Positions 16,243 to 24,914 of a stretch of 64,000 bases of DNA are shown one piece after another. Position 1 is the stretch's first letter; every line of letters begins with the position of its first letter. Both the position numbers and the translations under genes were made by a program. The notes beneath the pieces are model-generated. The model was given only the letters and a program-made list of their open reading frames with translations. It did not search any database and was not told the origin of the DNA. This stretch comes from Fimbriimonadaceae bacterium (lineage in GTDB: Bacteria; Armatimonadota; UBA10988). Where the stretch lies: the NCBI GenBank assembly GCA_020850355.1, contig JADZEX010000014.1, forward strand, positions 1 through 64,000, in the 5' to 3' direction.

Positions 16243-18189
16243 TCATTTCATCTGCGGCAAGATGATCCCGCGGAGGATGATCTTCTGGCAGAACAGGAAG
16301 ATCAGCAGCACTGGGATCGAGTTCACGATGAACGAGGCCATCACCAGCCACGGCGTGCCGCTGAGGGTCTGGCTGAACTGGTAGGTCCAGACCGCCACGG
16401 TCCACATCGAGCGGTCCTGGCAGACGATGATCGCCCACTCCCAGCCGTTGTAGGCGTGGATGAACGCGTTCAACATGCTGAGCGCCAGGATCGGCTTGAC
16501 CAGCGGCACCGAGATCCGCCAGAAGACCATCCACTCGGGCGCGCCGTCGATGCTGGCGGCCTCGTAGAGCTCCTTCGGCAGGCTGTCGAAGAAGCCCTTC
16601 AGCATGAAGATGGTCATGCCGTTGGCGGCACCCGGCAGCACCAGCGCGGCGAAGGTGTTGAGCAGGCCGAGGTCGCGGAGCAGCAGGAACCCCGGGATTG
16701 CGGCCACCGCCGCCGGGAAGGCCATCGTGGCAAGGCAGAAGACGATGATCTTCTCGCCGTTGCGCAGCCGGAAGCGACTCAGCGCGTAGCCGGCCAGCGG
16801 GTTGACCGTCAGGGTGATCAGAATCGCCAGCAGCACCAGGGTAATGGTGTTGCGCACGGCCCGTCCGCGGTGCAGCAGATAGTCGAAGACGGTGGCGTAG
16901 TTGCCGGTCAGGCGGTCCCAGACGAACTCCCGCTCGTGGTGGCGGAAAGTCACCAGCAGCGCCTCGCCGAAGGGCAGCCGCAACTGCTCCAACTGCGTCA
17001 ACTGCAGGCCGTAGGCCTGGTTGATCCCGGCCAGGTCGTGATGCTGCCGCAGCGCGAACCGCTGAAAGGCCAGCTCCGGGAGCGTCGCGCGGATGGTCCA
17101 CTCGCCGACCGGAATGGTCGCCCGCAGGAAGTCCATCCAGACCTTCGCCAGCGGCCCGTCGGGCACGGTCGCGGTGAGCTGCACGGCGTCCCAGCCGGCG
17201 ACCGCCTGCCAGGGCTGGCCGCTGCCGCCCATCACGTCGTTGAAGTACTCCAGGTTGCGGAAGCGCTGCACCAGAAAGGCCTGGAAAGCCGCTGCCCGCG
17301 CCGTGCTGAGCTGCACCTCGACGTGGCGCAGCGGGAAGCCGTTGAGCAGGAACTTGTCCCACGCCGCCAGCACCGCCGGCGGGCTGGCGGCTGGGACCGG
17401 GTAGGGCAGCCGGGCCAGCTCCACCGCGCTCTCGACGGCCAGCTCCTTGCCGGCGAACTCCTCCCAGACGTACCGCAGCGCCGCCGGACGCAGGTAGCCG
17501 GCCGGGGCGTCCTGGCTCAGGAAGGGCGTGTAGCGGTTCTGACGGTAGGCCTCGCGGAACTCCAGCAGGTCGCGGTAGCGGGTGTCGACCAGCGGCACGT
17601 ACCCGGCCTGGTCAATCGGCTCCCCGCTCCACTCGCTGGCCGAGACCATCGCGAAGTCCTCGACGGCGATTTCCCAAGCCCGGTTGACGGCCTCCAGCGT
17701 CTGGTACTTGCCCCGCAGGAACGGCGCCACGAAGCGCGGGTCGTAGGCCAGCACGGCCTCCCGGGCGTCCCAGGTGCGGGCGAACTCGCCGTAATCGGCG
17801 GCGGCGCGCTCGACACCGGGGTCGGTGAGGCGGGCCAACTGCGCCGCCGCCCACTGGTCGGAGGCCGCGGTCTCGTCGCCGATCTGGGTCCACAGCGACC
17901 AGTCCACCGGGAGGTCCGGGAAGAACGACCGCAGTTGCCGCAACGAGCCGCGGTGGGCCGCCGGGAAGAAGCTGCAGAGCGTGCTCATCAGCCGGTCCGG
18001 ACGCGACCAGACATAGCGCGGCAGCGGGCTGCGGCGCTCGTAGTCGAAGCTGTTGCTGACCGAGCCGGTGAGCATGATCAGGAACGGCACGACCATCGTC
18101 AGGCCGCCCAGGCAGAGCGCCAGGTAGATCCCCAGCGTCAACATGCGGCCCTTGAACTTGCGGTGGTCGGCGTAGCTTAGGATCGCCAT
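16243..18189 (-). CDS. Sugar ABC transporter permease, MalG-like, with a ~395-residue extracytoplasmic insert
   Basis: The 648-residue protein is a MalG-type inner-membrane permease of the CUT1 sugar-importer family. Helix 1 is at about 17-42. The remaining helices begin at about 446 ([14 protein letters not shown]), and the ATPase-contact EAA loop is at 543-550 (EAASIDGA). Between helix 1 and helix 2 lies an insert of about 395 residues, where typical MalG proteins have a short loop. By topology it is outside the membrane. It contains two similar stretches, [18 protein letters not shown] (about 180-200) and [22 protein letters not shown] (about 375-400), which suggest an internal duplication. 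It starts 1 nt after the stop of the fused binding-protein/permease gene. No ATPase gene is nearby, so a shared MsmK/UgpC-type ATPase is likely. Confidence 0.88.
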   Translation of the reverse strand: MAILSYADHRKFKGRMLTLGIYLALCLGGLTMVVPFLIMLTGSVSNSFDYERRSPLPRYVWSRPDRLMSTLCSFFPAAHRGSLRQLRSFFPDLPVDWSLWTQIGDETAASDQWAAAQLARLTDPGVERAAADYGEFARTWDAREAVLAYDPRFVAPFLRGKYQTLEAVNRAWEIAVEDFAMVSASEWSGEPIDQAGYVPLVDTRYRDLLEFREAYRQNRYTPFLSQDAPAGYLRPAALRYVWEEFAGKELAVESAVELARLPYPVPAASPPAVLAAWDKFLLNGFPLRHVEVQLSTARAAAFQAFLVQRFRNLEYFNDVMGGSGQPWQAVAGWDAVQLTATVPDGPLAKVWMDFLRATIPVGEWTIRATLPELAFQRFALRQHHDLAGINQAYGLQLTQLEQLRLPFGEALLVTFRHHEREFVWDRLTGNYATVFDYLLHRGRAVRNTITLVLLAILITLTVNPLAGYALSRFRLRNGEKIIVFCLATMAFPAAVAAIPGFLLLRDLGLLNTFAALVLPGAANGMTIFMLKGFFDSLPKELYEAASIDGAPEWMVFWRISVPLVKPILALSMLNAFIHAYNGWEWAIIVCQDRSMWTVAVWTYQFSQTLSGTPWLVMASFIVNSIPVLLIFLFCQKIILRGIILPQMK

Positions 18190-18190
18190 C

Positions 18191-20878
18191 TCAGTCCCCC
18201 TTCGCCTGCCGGAAGTCGACCCGCCGCAGGATCCGCAACTGCAGGTAGGTGAAGGCGATCAGCATGCTGCCGAGGATCCAGGCGTAGGAGGTCGCCAGGC
18301 TGAAGCGCAGGTTGACATACGCCTCTTGCCAGATCGCCATGCCCATCACCATGGTCTCTTTGCCCGGCCCGCCGAAGGTCAGCAGGAAGATGGCGCCCAT
18401 CGACTGGAACGTGCCGATGAAGGTGCCGACGAAGTTGATCAGCACCAGCGGCAGAATCGTCGGGATGGTGATGTGCCGGATCCGCTGCAAGATCCCGGCC
18501 CCGTCGATGGTCGCCGCCTCGTACAGCTCGTCGGGGACGCTCTTCAGCGCCGCCAGGTAGATCAAGCTGCCGATCCCCGCGCCGGCCCAGACCCCGGGGA
18601 TGATCACGCAGGCCATCACGGTCGCCGGGTTGCCCAGCCAGTCGATCGGCTTGATGGTCTCCGGCAGCCAGCCCGACAGCCAAGGCAGCAGGCGGATGGT
18701 CGCCAGGAAGCCGGTCAGCACCTGGTTGATGGTGCCGCTGGCGGTGCCCACGAACATCTCCTTCCAGAGCAGCGTGACGACCAGTCCGCTGGTCATCTGG
18801 GGCAGGAAGAAGAGCGTTCGGAAGAGGATCTTGAAGCGCGGTACCTCGCTCAGCAGCAGCGCCAGGACGATCGGCGTGAAGAAGGCCAGGCCGAGGCTCC
18901 AGAGCACGAACCGAAAGGTCGTCGAAATGTAGACCCAGGTGTTCGGGTCGAGCCAGATGCTGATGAAGTTGTCGAGCCCGACCAGCGGCGAGCGGCCGAC
19001 GATCTTGTAGTCCTGGAAGGCCATCAACAGGCCGCGCCCGAGCGGGTAGTAGCCCCACACCGCGATGCTGCAGAGCGCCGGCAGGAGCATCACGAAGGGC
19101 AACCAGCCGCGGTAGACCCCAGCCGTCGACTGCACCCGCCGCAGTTGGTCACGGACGATCAGCACCCCGAAGAAGAGGAACAGCAGGGCCGCCAGAGCGA
19201 CCACCAGCCGGGCCTTCGGCCGGTAGGGTTGCAGCGCCTCGGGCGGCCGTTCGAACATGATGCCGGTGTTGGCGTCCTGCTCCAACTGCTTCAGCGCGCT
19301 GCGGTAGTCGAAGCCCTCGCCACTTGGGCGGAGCACCAGGTCGATCGCCTCGCGCTTGTAGAAGTCGCGGAACTGCAGCCACTTGCCCATGAAGGGCTCG
19401 ACCACTTCGAGGATCTCACCGCGCTCGATCTGCTCCCACATCGCCAGATTCTCGGGCGGCATCTCGCGAATGTAGTCGTCGAAACCGAGCCGGTGCAGGT
19501 CGCGCGGGTTGAGGAACTTGGCCTGCCCGGCGGCGACCTTGCGGCGGATCACCTCGTCGCTGCCCTCGGGGCTGCAGATCCCGCCCATCACTTCCCAGAC
19601 CAGGTCGCGGTACTGCTTCTTGGCCGCCGCGCTGTCGCCGCCGCGGCGCAGCACGTCCTTGCCGATCATGAAGAAGGAGTTGCTCGCCTGCAGCACCGGC
19701 CGCTGCGCCGCGGTGCGACCAGGGAACGGCAACATGCCCATGTCGGACGGGTCCAGCCCGGCGTTCTCGAACTCGGTCATGTCGCCCGACCAGAGCGGGT
19801 ACATCGCCAGGTCGCGCCCCAGCCGCTTCACCGTGTCCATGATGTTGGCCGTGGTGACGCTGATGCTGCCGTGGATCACCTGATCTTCGCTGAAGCGCAG
19901 CGGGCGACCCTGGAAGACCACCTGCCCGGCGCTGACCTGCTCGGCGGTCAACTCGACGGGCTCTTTGGTCTGCCGGTCCAGGATCCACGGGGCCCAGCGC
20001 AACCGGTGGTAGAACTCCACCGCGGCGGCGCACTCCGGACTGGCGACATTGCAGCGCCAGACCGGTTTGACGTTCTGCAGGTCTTCCCCGGTGTCCGGGG
20101 CGTGGAAGTCGGTGGCCTGCTCGTTGAAGATATAGTCGCGGCCGGTGGTCGGGCTGCGGCGAGTCTGCACGACGATGCTTGAGCCGGTCGTGGCGACCCA
20201 CGGGGCAAAGGCCCAGGACTCCGGGGTCAGCTCCAGCCCGAAGGTCTTCTTGGCGGGATCGTACAGCTTGCGGACCCAACGGATGTACTCGTCATAGGTC
20301 CGTGGAGGTTGCGTTGGATCGAGGCCGGCCTGCTGCAACAGGCTCTTGCTGTACAGAATGCCGACGTAGGTGCCGCCGCGGTTCGGCAGCGCATAGGCGA
20401 TCCCGTCAACGGTCACGACCTGCCGGTAGAGTGGCTTGATCTGCATCCAGCCCGGCCACTTTGCTTCGTCGGCGTCGATCTGACCATTCAGGTCTGGTTG
20501 GCCGTTCGGCAGTCGTTTTGGCTGGCCCGAGGCCAGGATGCCGTCCTGGCCGATCCACTCGGTGAGCGGGTAGGCCAGCCCTTGCGAGACCGCCTGTCGG
20601 ATGTCGGTCTCGAAGATGTCCGGCCCGATGTTGGCGGCCATCGCCATCGCCAGTGAGGCCCGCGCCCCCTGGGCCGGCATCGAGACCCCGTCCCACTGCT
20701 TCAGACGCACGTTTGGGTGGGCCTGCAGCCAGTTGCGCAGATTCTGCGGCAGCCGTTGCTGGGTGTTGAAGCGCGAGGTGACCGAGATGTCGAAGGTCTC
20801 GCCCAGCGCCGGCCCGACAGCCAGCCAGCCCACAATCGCGACAGCGGTCCACCAGCGCAGCAACTTCACGGCAGGCAC
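18191..20878 (-). CDS. Solute-binding protein fused to MalF-like ABC permease
   Basis: An 895-residue fusion. Residues 1-27 are a signal peptide or membrane anchor. Residues about 28-540 form an extracellular type-1 sugar-binding protein (SRFNTQQRLP, GPDIFETDIRQAV, YVGILYSKSLLQQAGLDP). A helix at about 556-578 then leads to a MalF-type permease (about 590-890) with the EAA motif at 787-794 (EAATIDGA). The fusion tethers the receptor to its own channel, so the importer needs no diffusing binding protein. The GTG start has GGAG 8 nt upstream, and the gene is divergent from the secreted FN3 gene. Together with the inserted MalG-like partner it should form a heterodimeric sugar importer. The sugar is unknown, but the neighbours suggest plant or algal oligosaccharides. 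Confidence 0.9.
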   Translation of the reverse strand: MPAVKLLRWWTAVAIVGWLAVGPALGETFDISVTSRFNTQQRLPQNLRNWLQAHPNVRLKQWDGVSMPAQGARASLAMAMAANIGPDIFETDIRQAVSQGLAYPLTEWIGQDGILASGQPKRLPNGQPDLNGQIDADEAKWPGWMQIKPLYRQVVTVDGIAYALPNRGGTYVGILYSKSLLQQAGLDPTQPPRTYDEYIRWVRKLYDPAKKTFGLELTPESWAFAPWVATTGSSIVVQTRRSPTTGRDYIFNEQATDFHAPDTGEDLQNVKPVWRCNVASPECAAAVEFYHRLRWAPWILDRQTKEPVELTAEQVSAGQVVFQGRPLRFSEDQVIHGSISVTTANIMDTVKRLGRDLAMYPLWSGDMTEFENAGLDPSDMGMLPFPGRTAAQRPVLQASNSFFMIGKDVLRRGGDSAAAKKQYRDLVWEVMGGICSPEGSDEVIRRKVAAGQAKFLNPRDLHRLGFDDYIREMPPENLAMWEQIERGEILEVVEPFMGKWLQFRDFYKREAIDLVLRPSGEGFDYRSALKQLEQDANTGIMFERPPEALQPYRPKARLVVALAALLFLFFGVLIVRDQLRRVQSTAGVYRGWLPFVMLLPALCSIAVWGYYPLGRGLLMAFQDYKIVGRSPLVGLDNFISIWLDPNTWVYISTTFRFVLWSLGLAFFTPIVLALLLSEVPRFKILFRTLFFLPQMTSGLVVTLLWKEMFVGTASGTINQVLTGFLATIRLLPWLSGWLPETIKPIDWLGNPATVMACVIIPGVWAGAGIGSLIYLAALKSVPDELYEAATIDGAGILQRIRHITIPTILPLVLINFVGTFIGTFQSMGAIFLLTFGGPGKETMVMGMAIWQEAYVNLRFSLATSYAWILGSMLIAFTYLQLRILRRVDFRQAKGD

Positions 20879-20892
20879 TCACAAGGCTCCGA

Positions 20893-20999
20893 CAGGCAGG
20901 AGCGGCGGAACGCGCTTTCGACAGGGCCGCGGGGAGTCCTTTCGGGTTGCCCCGCAGGATCGCCCACCGGTCTGCCCAACCAAGGGCCGGAGACCTGCC
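20893..20999 (+). promoter_or_regulatory. B12-box-like leader upstream of the FN3 gene (possible cobalamin-riboswitch remnant)
   Basis: The bases just before the ATG at 21000 read GGCCGGAGACCTGCC, matching the 3' B12 box of cobalamin riboswitches at the whole GGAGACCTGCC core. GGCAGG at 20895-20900 can pair with its CCTGCC (20994-20999) to close about 93 nt, and GCGGGG/CCCCGC forms an inner stem. The other conserved core segments are not convincingly present, and the space is short for a full element. The ribosome site GGAG lies in the box. Confidence 0.22.
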
Positions 21000-22433
21000 A
21001 TGCGCGGTGTCGCACCAGCTCGTCGTTGGTTCCTGCTGCTGCTGCTCCCGGCCGTGGCCCTAGCCGACGAGCGGATCGGCTTCCGCGAGGATGGCAGCAG
21101 CACCACGGGCCGGACCATCGATCCGTGGCCGGGTCTGAGCGGGGTGGCCGCGGTGGAGCACAGCGGGCTCGAAGGCCTGCTGTCGGAGGAGGTGACGATC
21201 ACCCCAGCGGAGCCGGCGCGGCGCTATCTGGAGCCCGAAGAGGGCGACCTGCGGCCACCAGCGCGGGTGGCCTTCGAGGGTGGCTGCTCCGGCGACCGTT
21301 ACGTCCGGATCTGGCACGAAGCGAGTCACGAGACCGCTGGCCAGATCGCGCTGTCGCTGCGCCTCAGCCGCGCCGCGGAGTACGTCGTGCAGGCCCGGCT
21401 GCGCGGCCACGGCAGCCTGACGCTGCGCTGCGCTGACCAACAGACCGCCGGCCGCAGCAGCAGCGACGCCTGGCAGTGGCAGCCGCTCGGCCGGTTGCGG
21501 CTGCCGGCGGGCGAGGTGTCGCTACAAATCGAGAGCGACTCAGACGGCCTGGCCGTGGACCTGCTCTGGCTGACCACCACCGCCGAGCCGCCGCCGATGG
21601 TGGACGACCGGCCGACCGCCCCGGCGGCGGTGCAGGGCTTGCGCGGGGAGTTCCGGGAGCCGAACCTGCTGCAGCTCTCCTGGACCGCGTCAGCCGACCC
21701 GGCGGTGACGCGCTACGACGTCCACGTCGGCGCCGCTCCGCGGTTCACGGCCGACAACTCCAGCCTGCTCAGCTCGGCTGCGGCCACCACCGCCTGCGAC
21801 TGGGGCCTGGCGCCGGGGCGGGTGGTCTATTACCAGGTCCGTGCGGTCAGCAGCCGCGGCATCGCCGCGGCCCCGGCCGAGCTGCGCGTCGTCTGGCCGA
21901 CCTGGCCGACCGCCACAGTCGAGCTGGCCGCCAGCGCGGCGCGGCTCAGTGGGGGGCTGCAACCCGGCGTCTCGCGCGGCGTGGAGCATGTCTGGTTGCC
22001 GCTGCCAGCCGCGGCCAGCGGACCGCGGCCGCGGGCCGAGTGGGAGGTCGTGGTGCCCCGCGCCGGGCGCTACTACGTCTGGGCGCGGTACGCCACCTAC
22101 GATGCGCGCACCGTCGGGCTGCTCTGGCTGACGGCCCCCAGCGAGCAGCGCGCGATGGGTGTCAACTGGCGGCTGCGGCTGCCCGGTACGCTGCCCCGCC
22201 ACCTCAACGGGGTGGAGCCCGGGGCCGAGATCTGGTTCAGCGACAAGTGGCTGGCCGGCTTCTGGGCCGGACCGACCGACTACCTGGACCTGTCCGCCGG
22301 CACGCAGCGGGTCGGTGTCGAGTTCGAGCCGACCCAATCGCCCCGCGGGCCGCGCCTGGCGACGGTCTGGTTGAGCAGCGATCCGAGCTTCCGCCCGCCG
22401 GGCTACGACCCGCGGATCGACTTCGTGAAGTAG
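21000..22433 (+). CDS. Secreted protein with fibronectin type III and carbohydrate-binding-like modules
   Basis: The likely product of 477 residues starts with a signal peptide (RRWFLLLLLPAVALA). The ATG at 21000 follows GGAGAC at good spacing, and the frame upstream of it belongs to the divergent gene's leader. Residues about 50-190 look like a jelly-roll, golvesin or CBM-like sandwich (DRYVRIWHEAS, EYVVQARLRG). Residues about 193-285 are a fibronectin type III domain (LLQLSWTASADPAVTRYDVHV, VVYYQVRAVSSRGIAAAP). Residues about 295-460 are a second sandwich (AEWEVVVPRAGRYYVWARY). No catalytic domain is visible. It is probably a surface or secreted polysaccharide-binding protein, divergent from the sugar importer. 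Confidence 0.75.
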   Translation: MRGVAPARRWFLLLLLPAVALADERIGFREDGSSTTGRTIDPWPGLSGVAAVEHSGLEGLLSEEVTITPAEPARRYLEPEEGDLRPPARVAFEGGCSGDRYVRIWHEASHETAGQIALSLRLSRAAEYVVQARLRGHGSLTLRCADQQTAGRSSSDAWQWQPLGRLRLPAGEVSLQIESDSDGLAVDLLWLTTTAEPPPMVDDRPTAPAAVQGLRGEFREPNLLQLSWTASADPAVTRYDVHVGAAPRFTADNSSLLSSAAATTACDWGLAPGRVVYYQVRAVSSRGIAAAPAELRVVWPTWPTATVELAASAARLSGGLQPGVSRGVEHVWLPLPAAASGPRPRAEWEVVVPRAGRYYVWARYATYDARTVGLLWLTAPSEQRAMGVNWRLRLPGTLPRHLNGVEPGAEIWFSDKWLAGFWAGPTDYLDLSAGTQRVGVEFEPTQSPRGPRLATVWLSSDPSFRPPGYDPRIDFVK

Positions 22434-22440
22434 CCGCCGG

Positions 22441-23103
22441 TCAGCGCCCGCTGGCGAGCACCGCGTCGAGTTCCTCGGCGGCGGTCAGCCGGCGGCCGGC
22501 CGCGCTGGCCTGCTGTTGCGCCAGCAGGTGCCGCAGTTGCTGGTAGAGCCGCCGGTTGGCCGCGCGGCAGGCGGCGTGGCTACCGTGGTTGCGGCAGTCC
22601 AGAATCAGGCTGTCGAACGGCTCGCCGTCGCGCGTCTGCAGCTCGATCCGCCGCCACGGGGCGTAGATGCTGCGGACCCAGCGCACCGCGGTCAGCTCGC
22701 CGGCGGGGATCTCAAACGAGAGGGCGTCCCCGCGGTAAGTCAGCCCCTGCGAGGTGACCCGGAGGAAGCCGACATCGTCGTCGGTTTCGACCAGCCGGCG
22801 CGGCACCTGACCGGCGTAGACCGGATGCGCCAGGCCGACGAAGGTGAGTTGCGAGTCGTCGCCGATCTCGCCGAGCGCCTGCAGCTTGGCGGCCACCCGG
22901 CGCCGCAGCCAACCGTTGCCGAAGAGAATCAGCCGGTCGAAGACCAGCGCCAGGTAGGCGGCGATCAGCGCCAGGCCGAAGACCCCCGGCAGCGCCATCG
23001 AGGCCAGCGCGGTGACCAGCGTCCCGGCGAAGACCAGGGCGCCGACCAGCGGCATGAAGCGGGCTTTGTACTCGCAGAAGGCGCGCTCGTGAACAGCGCT
23101 CAT
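22441..23103 (-). CDS. Membrane-anchored protein of unknown function
   Basis: A 220-residue protein with two adjacent membrane helices near the N-terminus (about 17-37 and 40-60, LVGALVFAGTLVTALASM and GVFGLALIAAYLALVF), followed by a cytosolic beta-rich domain. The latter (LRVTSQGLTYRGDALSFEIPAGELTAVRW, IELQTRDGEPFDSLIL) resembles a PH-like fold and ends in a helical tail. The ATG at 23103 is preferred to one 12 nt further upstream because GAGGTG lies directly in front of it. It converges with the FN3 gene and diverges from a URO-D gene. I do not recognise a named family. Confidence 0.65.
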   Translation of the reverse strand: MSAVHERAFCEYKARFMPLVGALVFAGTLVTALASMALPGVFGLALIAAYLALVFDRLILFGNGWLRRRVAAKLQALGEIGDDSQLTFVGLAHPVYAGQVPRRLVETDDDVGFLRVTSQGLTYRGDALSFEIPAGELTAVRWVRSIYAPWRRIELQTRDGEPFDSLILDCRNHGSHAACRAANRRLYQQLRHLLAQQQASAAGRRLTAAEELDAVLASGR

Positions 23104-23201
23104 GTGGCACCTCAACCGATCCTACCATACCGCGCCGGCGGCTGGCGCAAACCCGGCAGGAACCCCGGCCGCGTCGCCGAAGCGGCGCGCCGGAGCAGTT
23201 C

Positions 23202-24341
23202 ATGACCGGACGACAGCGGGTGCTCGCGGCATTCGACCATGTCGAGCCCGACCGCGTGCCGTTCTTTGAGCAGGCCTTCGCCAGCGATGTCGCCAGCGCC
23301 CTGCTGGGTCGACCGGCCGCGACCGGGACGACCCTGCTCCATTATGAAGAGGCGGCGGCCTGGATGCGCGGCGAAGCGGCGCACGCGCAGTGGGTGGAGC
23401 AGTGCTACGACGACGTGATCGCGATCGCGCGGCACACCCAGCAGGACATGATCTGTCCGCCCTGGCGCCGGCCGCAGCGACCCACCCGGCAGACCGACAC
23501 CTATGACTTCCTCTACGGCGACCCCGCCGGGCTGTGGGATCTGTGGCGTTACAATCCCGACTCGAAGACCTTCTACCTGGTCCAGACCAACCGCCGCAGC
23601 AGCGCAGAACCCGACGACCTGGCCGCGCACGTCGCCCAGGTCGAACAGGCTGCCGCCAGCGCCAGCGTGCCGGCGCTGGACCCGCAGGACTGGCACCTGC
23701 GCCTGCAACGCGACTGTCCCGACCTGCTGGTGCCGGCGCCCGGGGCGTTGGTGATTCCGCTGCAACCGGTCTGGCTGATGGCCTGTCGCCTGCGCCCGGA
23801 CCTGGTCGCCCGCTGGCTCGACGCGATGTGCGACCTGGCGATTCGCAGCGCCACCGCCTGGGCCGCCGCCGGCTTCACGATCGTCTGGGGTGGCGGCGAC
23901 TTCGCCGACAATCACGGCCCGACCTACGGCCCGCAGGTCTTTCGCGAGCTGGTCCTGCCCCGCGTCCAGCGCTACGTCGCGGCGCTGCACCGTCTCGGCA
24001 TGCGCTACGTCTACCGCACCGATGGCAACCTGGAGTGCATCGCCGACGAGTTCTTCCGGCAGTCGGGGATTGACGGTTACGGTGAGATCGACTACGACGC
24101 CGGGATGCGGATTCCCGACCTCCAACCGCGCTACGGCGACACCGTCACCTTCTGGGGCGACGTGCCGTGCGGCAGCTTGTTGCATCGCGGCAGCGCCGCC
24201 GAGGTCGCCGACTTCGTCGGGCGCCGGCTGCAGCAGTGCCGCGGCCGCGGAGGTTGGATTCTGGGGTCCTCCAACTCGATCGTGCCGGGCACCCCGCCGG
24301 CCAACGTGATGGCGATGGTCGCAGCGCTGCACGCGGGGTAG
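23202..24341 (+). CDS. URO-D/MtaA-fold protein lacking zinc ligands
   Basis: A 379-residue TIM-barrel protein of the uroporphyrinogen decarboxylase superfamily, which includes HemE and the corrinoid methyltransferases MtaA and MtbA. The N-terminus MTGRQRVLAAFDHVEPDRVP is typical of the methyltransferase-like clade. However, the His-x-Cys motif is replaced by RTDGNLE (about residues 269-275), and the late Cys by a Ser/Asn-rich GSSNSIVPGTPPANV, so zinc-thiolate chemistry is unlikely. The HemE substrate arginines are also not evident. Its substrate may be an unrelated methoxy or carboxylated compound. GGAG precedes the ATG. A cobalamin adenosyltransferase gene lies directly downstream on the other strand. 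Confidence 0.85.
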   Translation: MTGRQRVLAAFDHVEPDRVPFFEQAFASDVASALLGRPAATGTTLLHYEEAAAWMRGEAAHAQWVEQCYDDVIAIARHTQQDMICPPWRRPQRPTRQTDTYDFLYGDPAGLWDLWRYNPDSKTFYLVQTNRRSSAEPDDLAAHVAQVEQAAASASVPALDPQDWHLRLQRDCPDLLVPAPGALVIPLQPVWLMACRLRPDLVARWLDAMCDLAIRSATAWAAAGFTIVWGGGDFADNHGPTYGPQVFRELVLPRVQRYVAALHRLGMRYVYRTDGNLECIADEFFRQSGIDGYGEIDYDAGMRIPDLQPRYGDTVTFWGDVPCGSLLHRGSAAEVADFVGRRLQQCRGRGGWILGSSNSIVPGTPPANVMAMVAALHAG

Positions 24342-24344
24342 GGT

Positions 24345-24911
24345 TCAGGCTGGCCCGAAGCCGCGCCGACCGGGCCGCAGCGCGCCGCCGGCCTCTTGCC
24401 GCAGCTCGAACCAGCGGGCGTAGAGCCACAACAGGTCGGCCAGGCGGTTGAGGTAGCGCAGCAGCTCGCGGTGGTCTTCGGCGCCCTGATCGAACAGCGC
24501 CACCACCCGCCGCTCGGTGCGCCGGCAGACGGTGCGCGCGACATCGAGCTGCGAACCCAGCACCGTCGCCCCCGGCAGGGCCCAGTCGCTGAGCATTCCC
24601 GGCAAGGCCTCGAGTTCGGCCACCTGCGCCCCGAGCCCGGCGACCTGCGCGGGCGTCAGCCGGGTCTTCAGCCGCCCGCGCTCGGCCGGCGGACATGCCA
24701 GCTCCGCGCCGACCACGAACAGCTCGCGCTGGACCGCCTCGAGCCGCGTCGCCAACGGGTCGTCGCCGGCCAGGGCGCGGGCCAGGCCGAGGTGAGCGCC
24801 GAGCTCATCCAGACAACCGTAGGCCTCGACCCGCGGGTCGGCCTTCGAGACGCGCGGGCCGTGGAACAACTGCGTCGTGCCGCCGTCGCCGCGCTGCGTT
24901 GCGATACTCAA
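24345..24911 (-). CDS. Cob(I)alamin adenosyltransferase, PduO/MMAB type
   Basis: A 188-residue cytosolic enzyme that transfers adenosyl from ATP to cob(I)alamin. The N-terminal ATP-binding segment (QRGDGGTTQLF, KADPRVEAYGCLDELGAHLG), the central LDVARTVCRRTERRVVAL and the C-terminal LNRLADLLWLYAR all match the family. The start codon is TTG at 24911 with GGAGGAG 6 nt upstream, inside the end of the sulfatase gene, so the two are co-translated. It would supply adenosylcobalamin to the class II ribonucleotide reductase at 37.2 kb. Its location beside URO-D-fold genes suggests a wider corrinoid context. Confidence 0.93.
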   Translation of the reverse strand: MSIATQRGDGGTTQLFHGPRVSKADPRVEAYGCLDELGAHLGLARALAGDDPLATRLEAVQRELFVVGAELACPPAERGRLKTRLTPAQVAGLGAQVAELEALPGMLSDWALPGATVLGSQLDVARTVCRRTERRVVALFDQGAEDHRELLRYLNRLADLLWLYARWFELRQEAGGALRPGRRGFGPA

Positions 24912-24914
24912 CGA

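Noticed and set aside
18181-18192. Frameshift splitting one transporter protein into two genes at the fused receptor/permease boundary
   Set aside because: The TGA and ATG are 1 nt apart in the usual coupled arrangement, and each frame encodes a complete permease with its own EAA motif.
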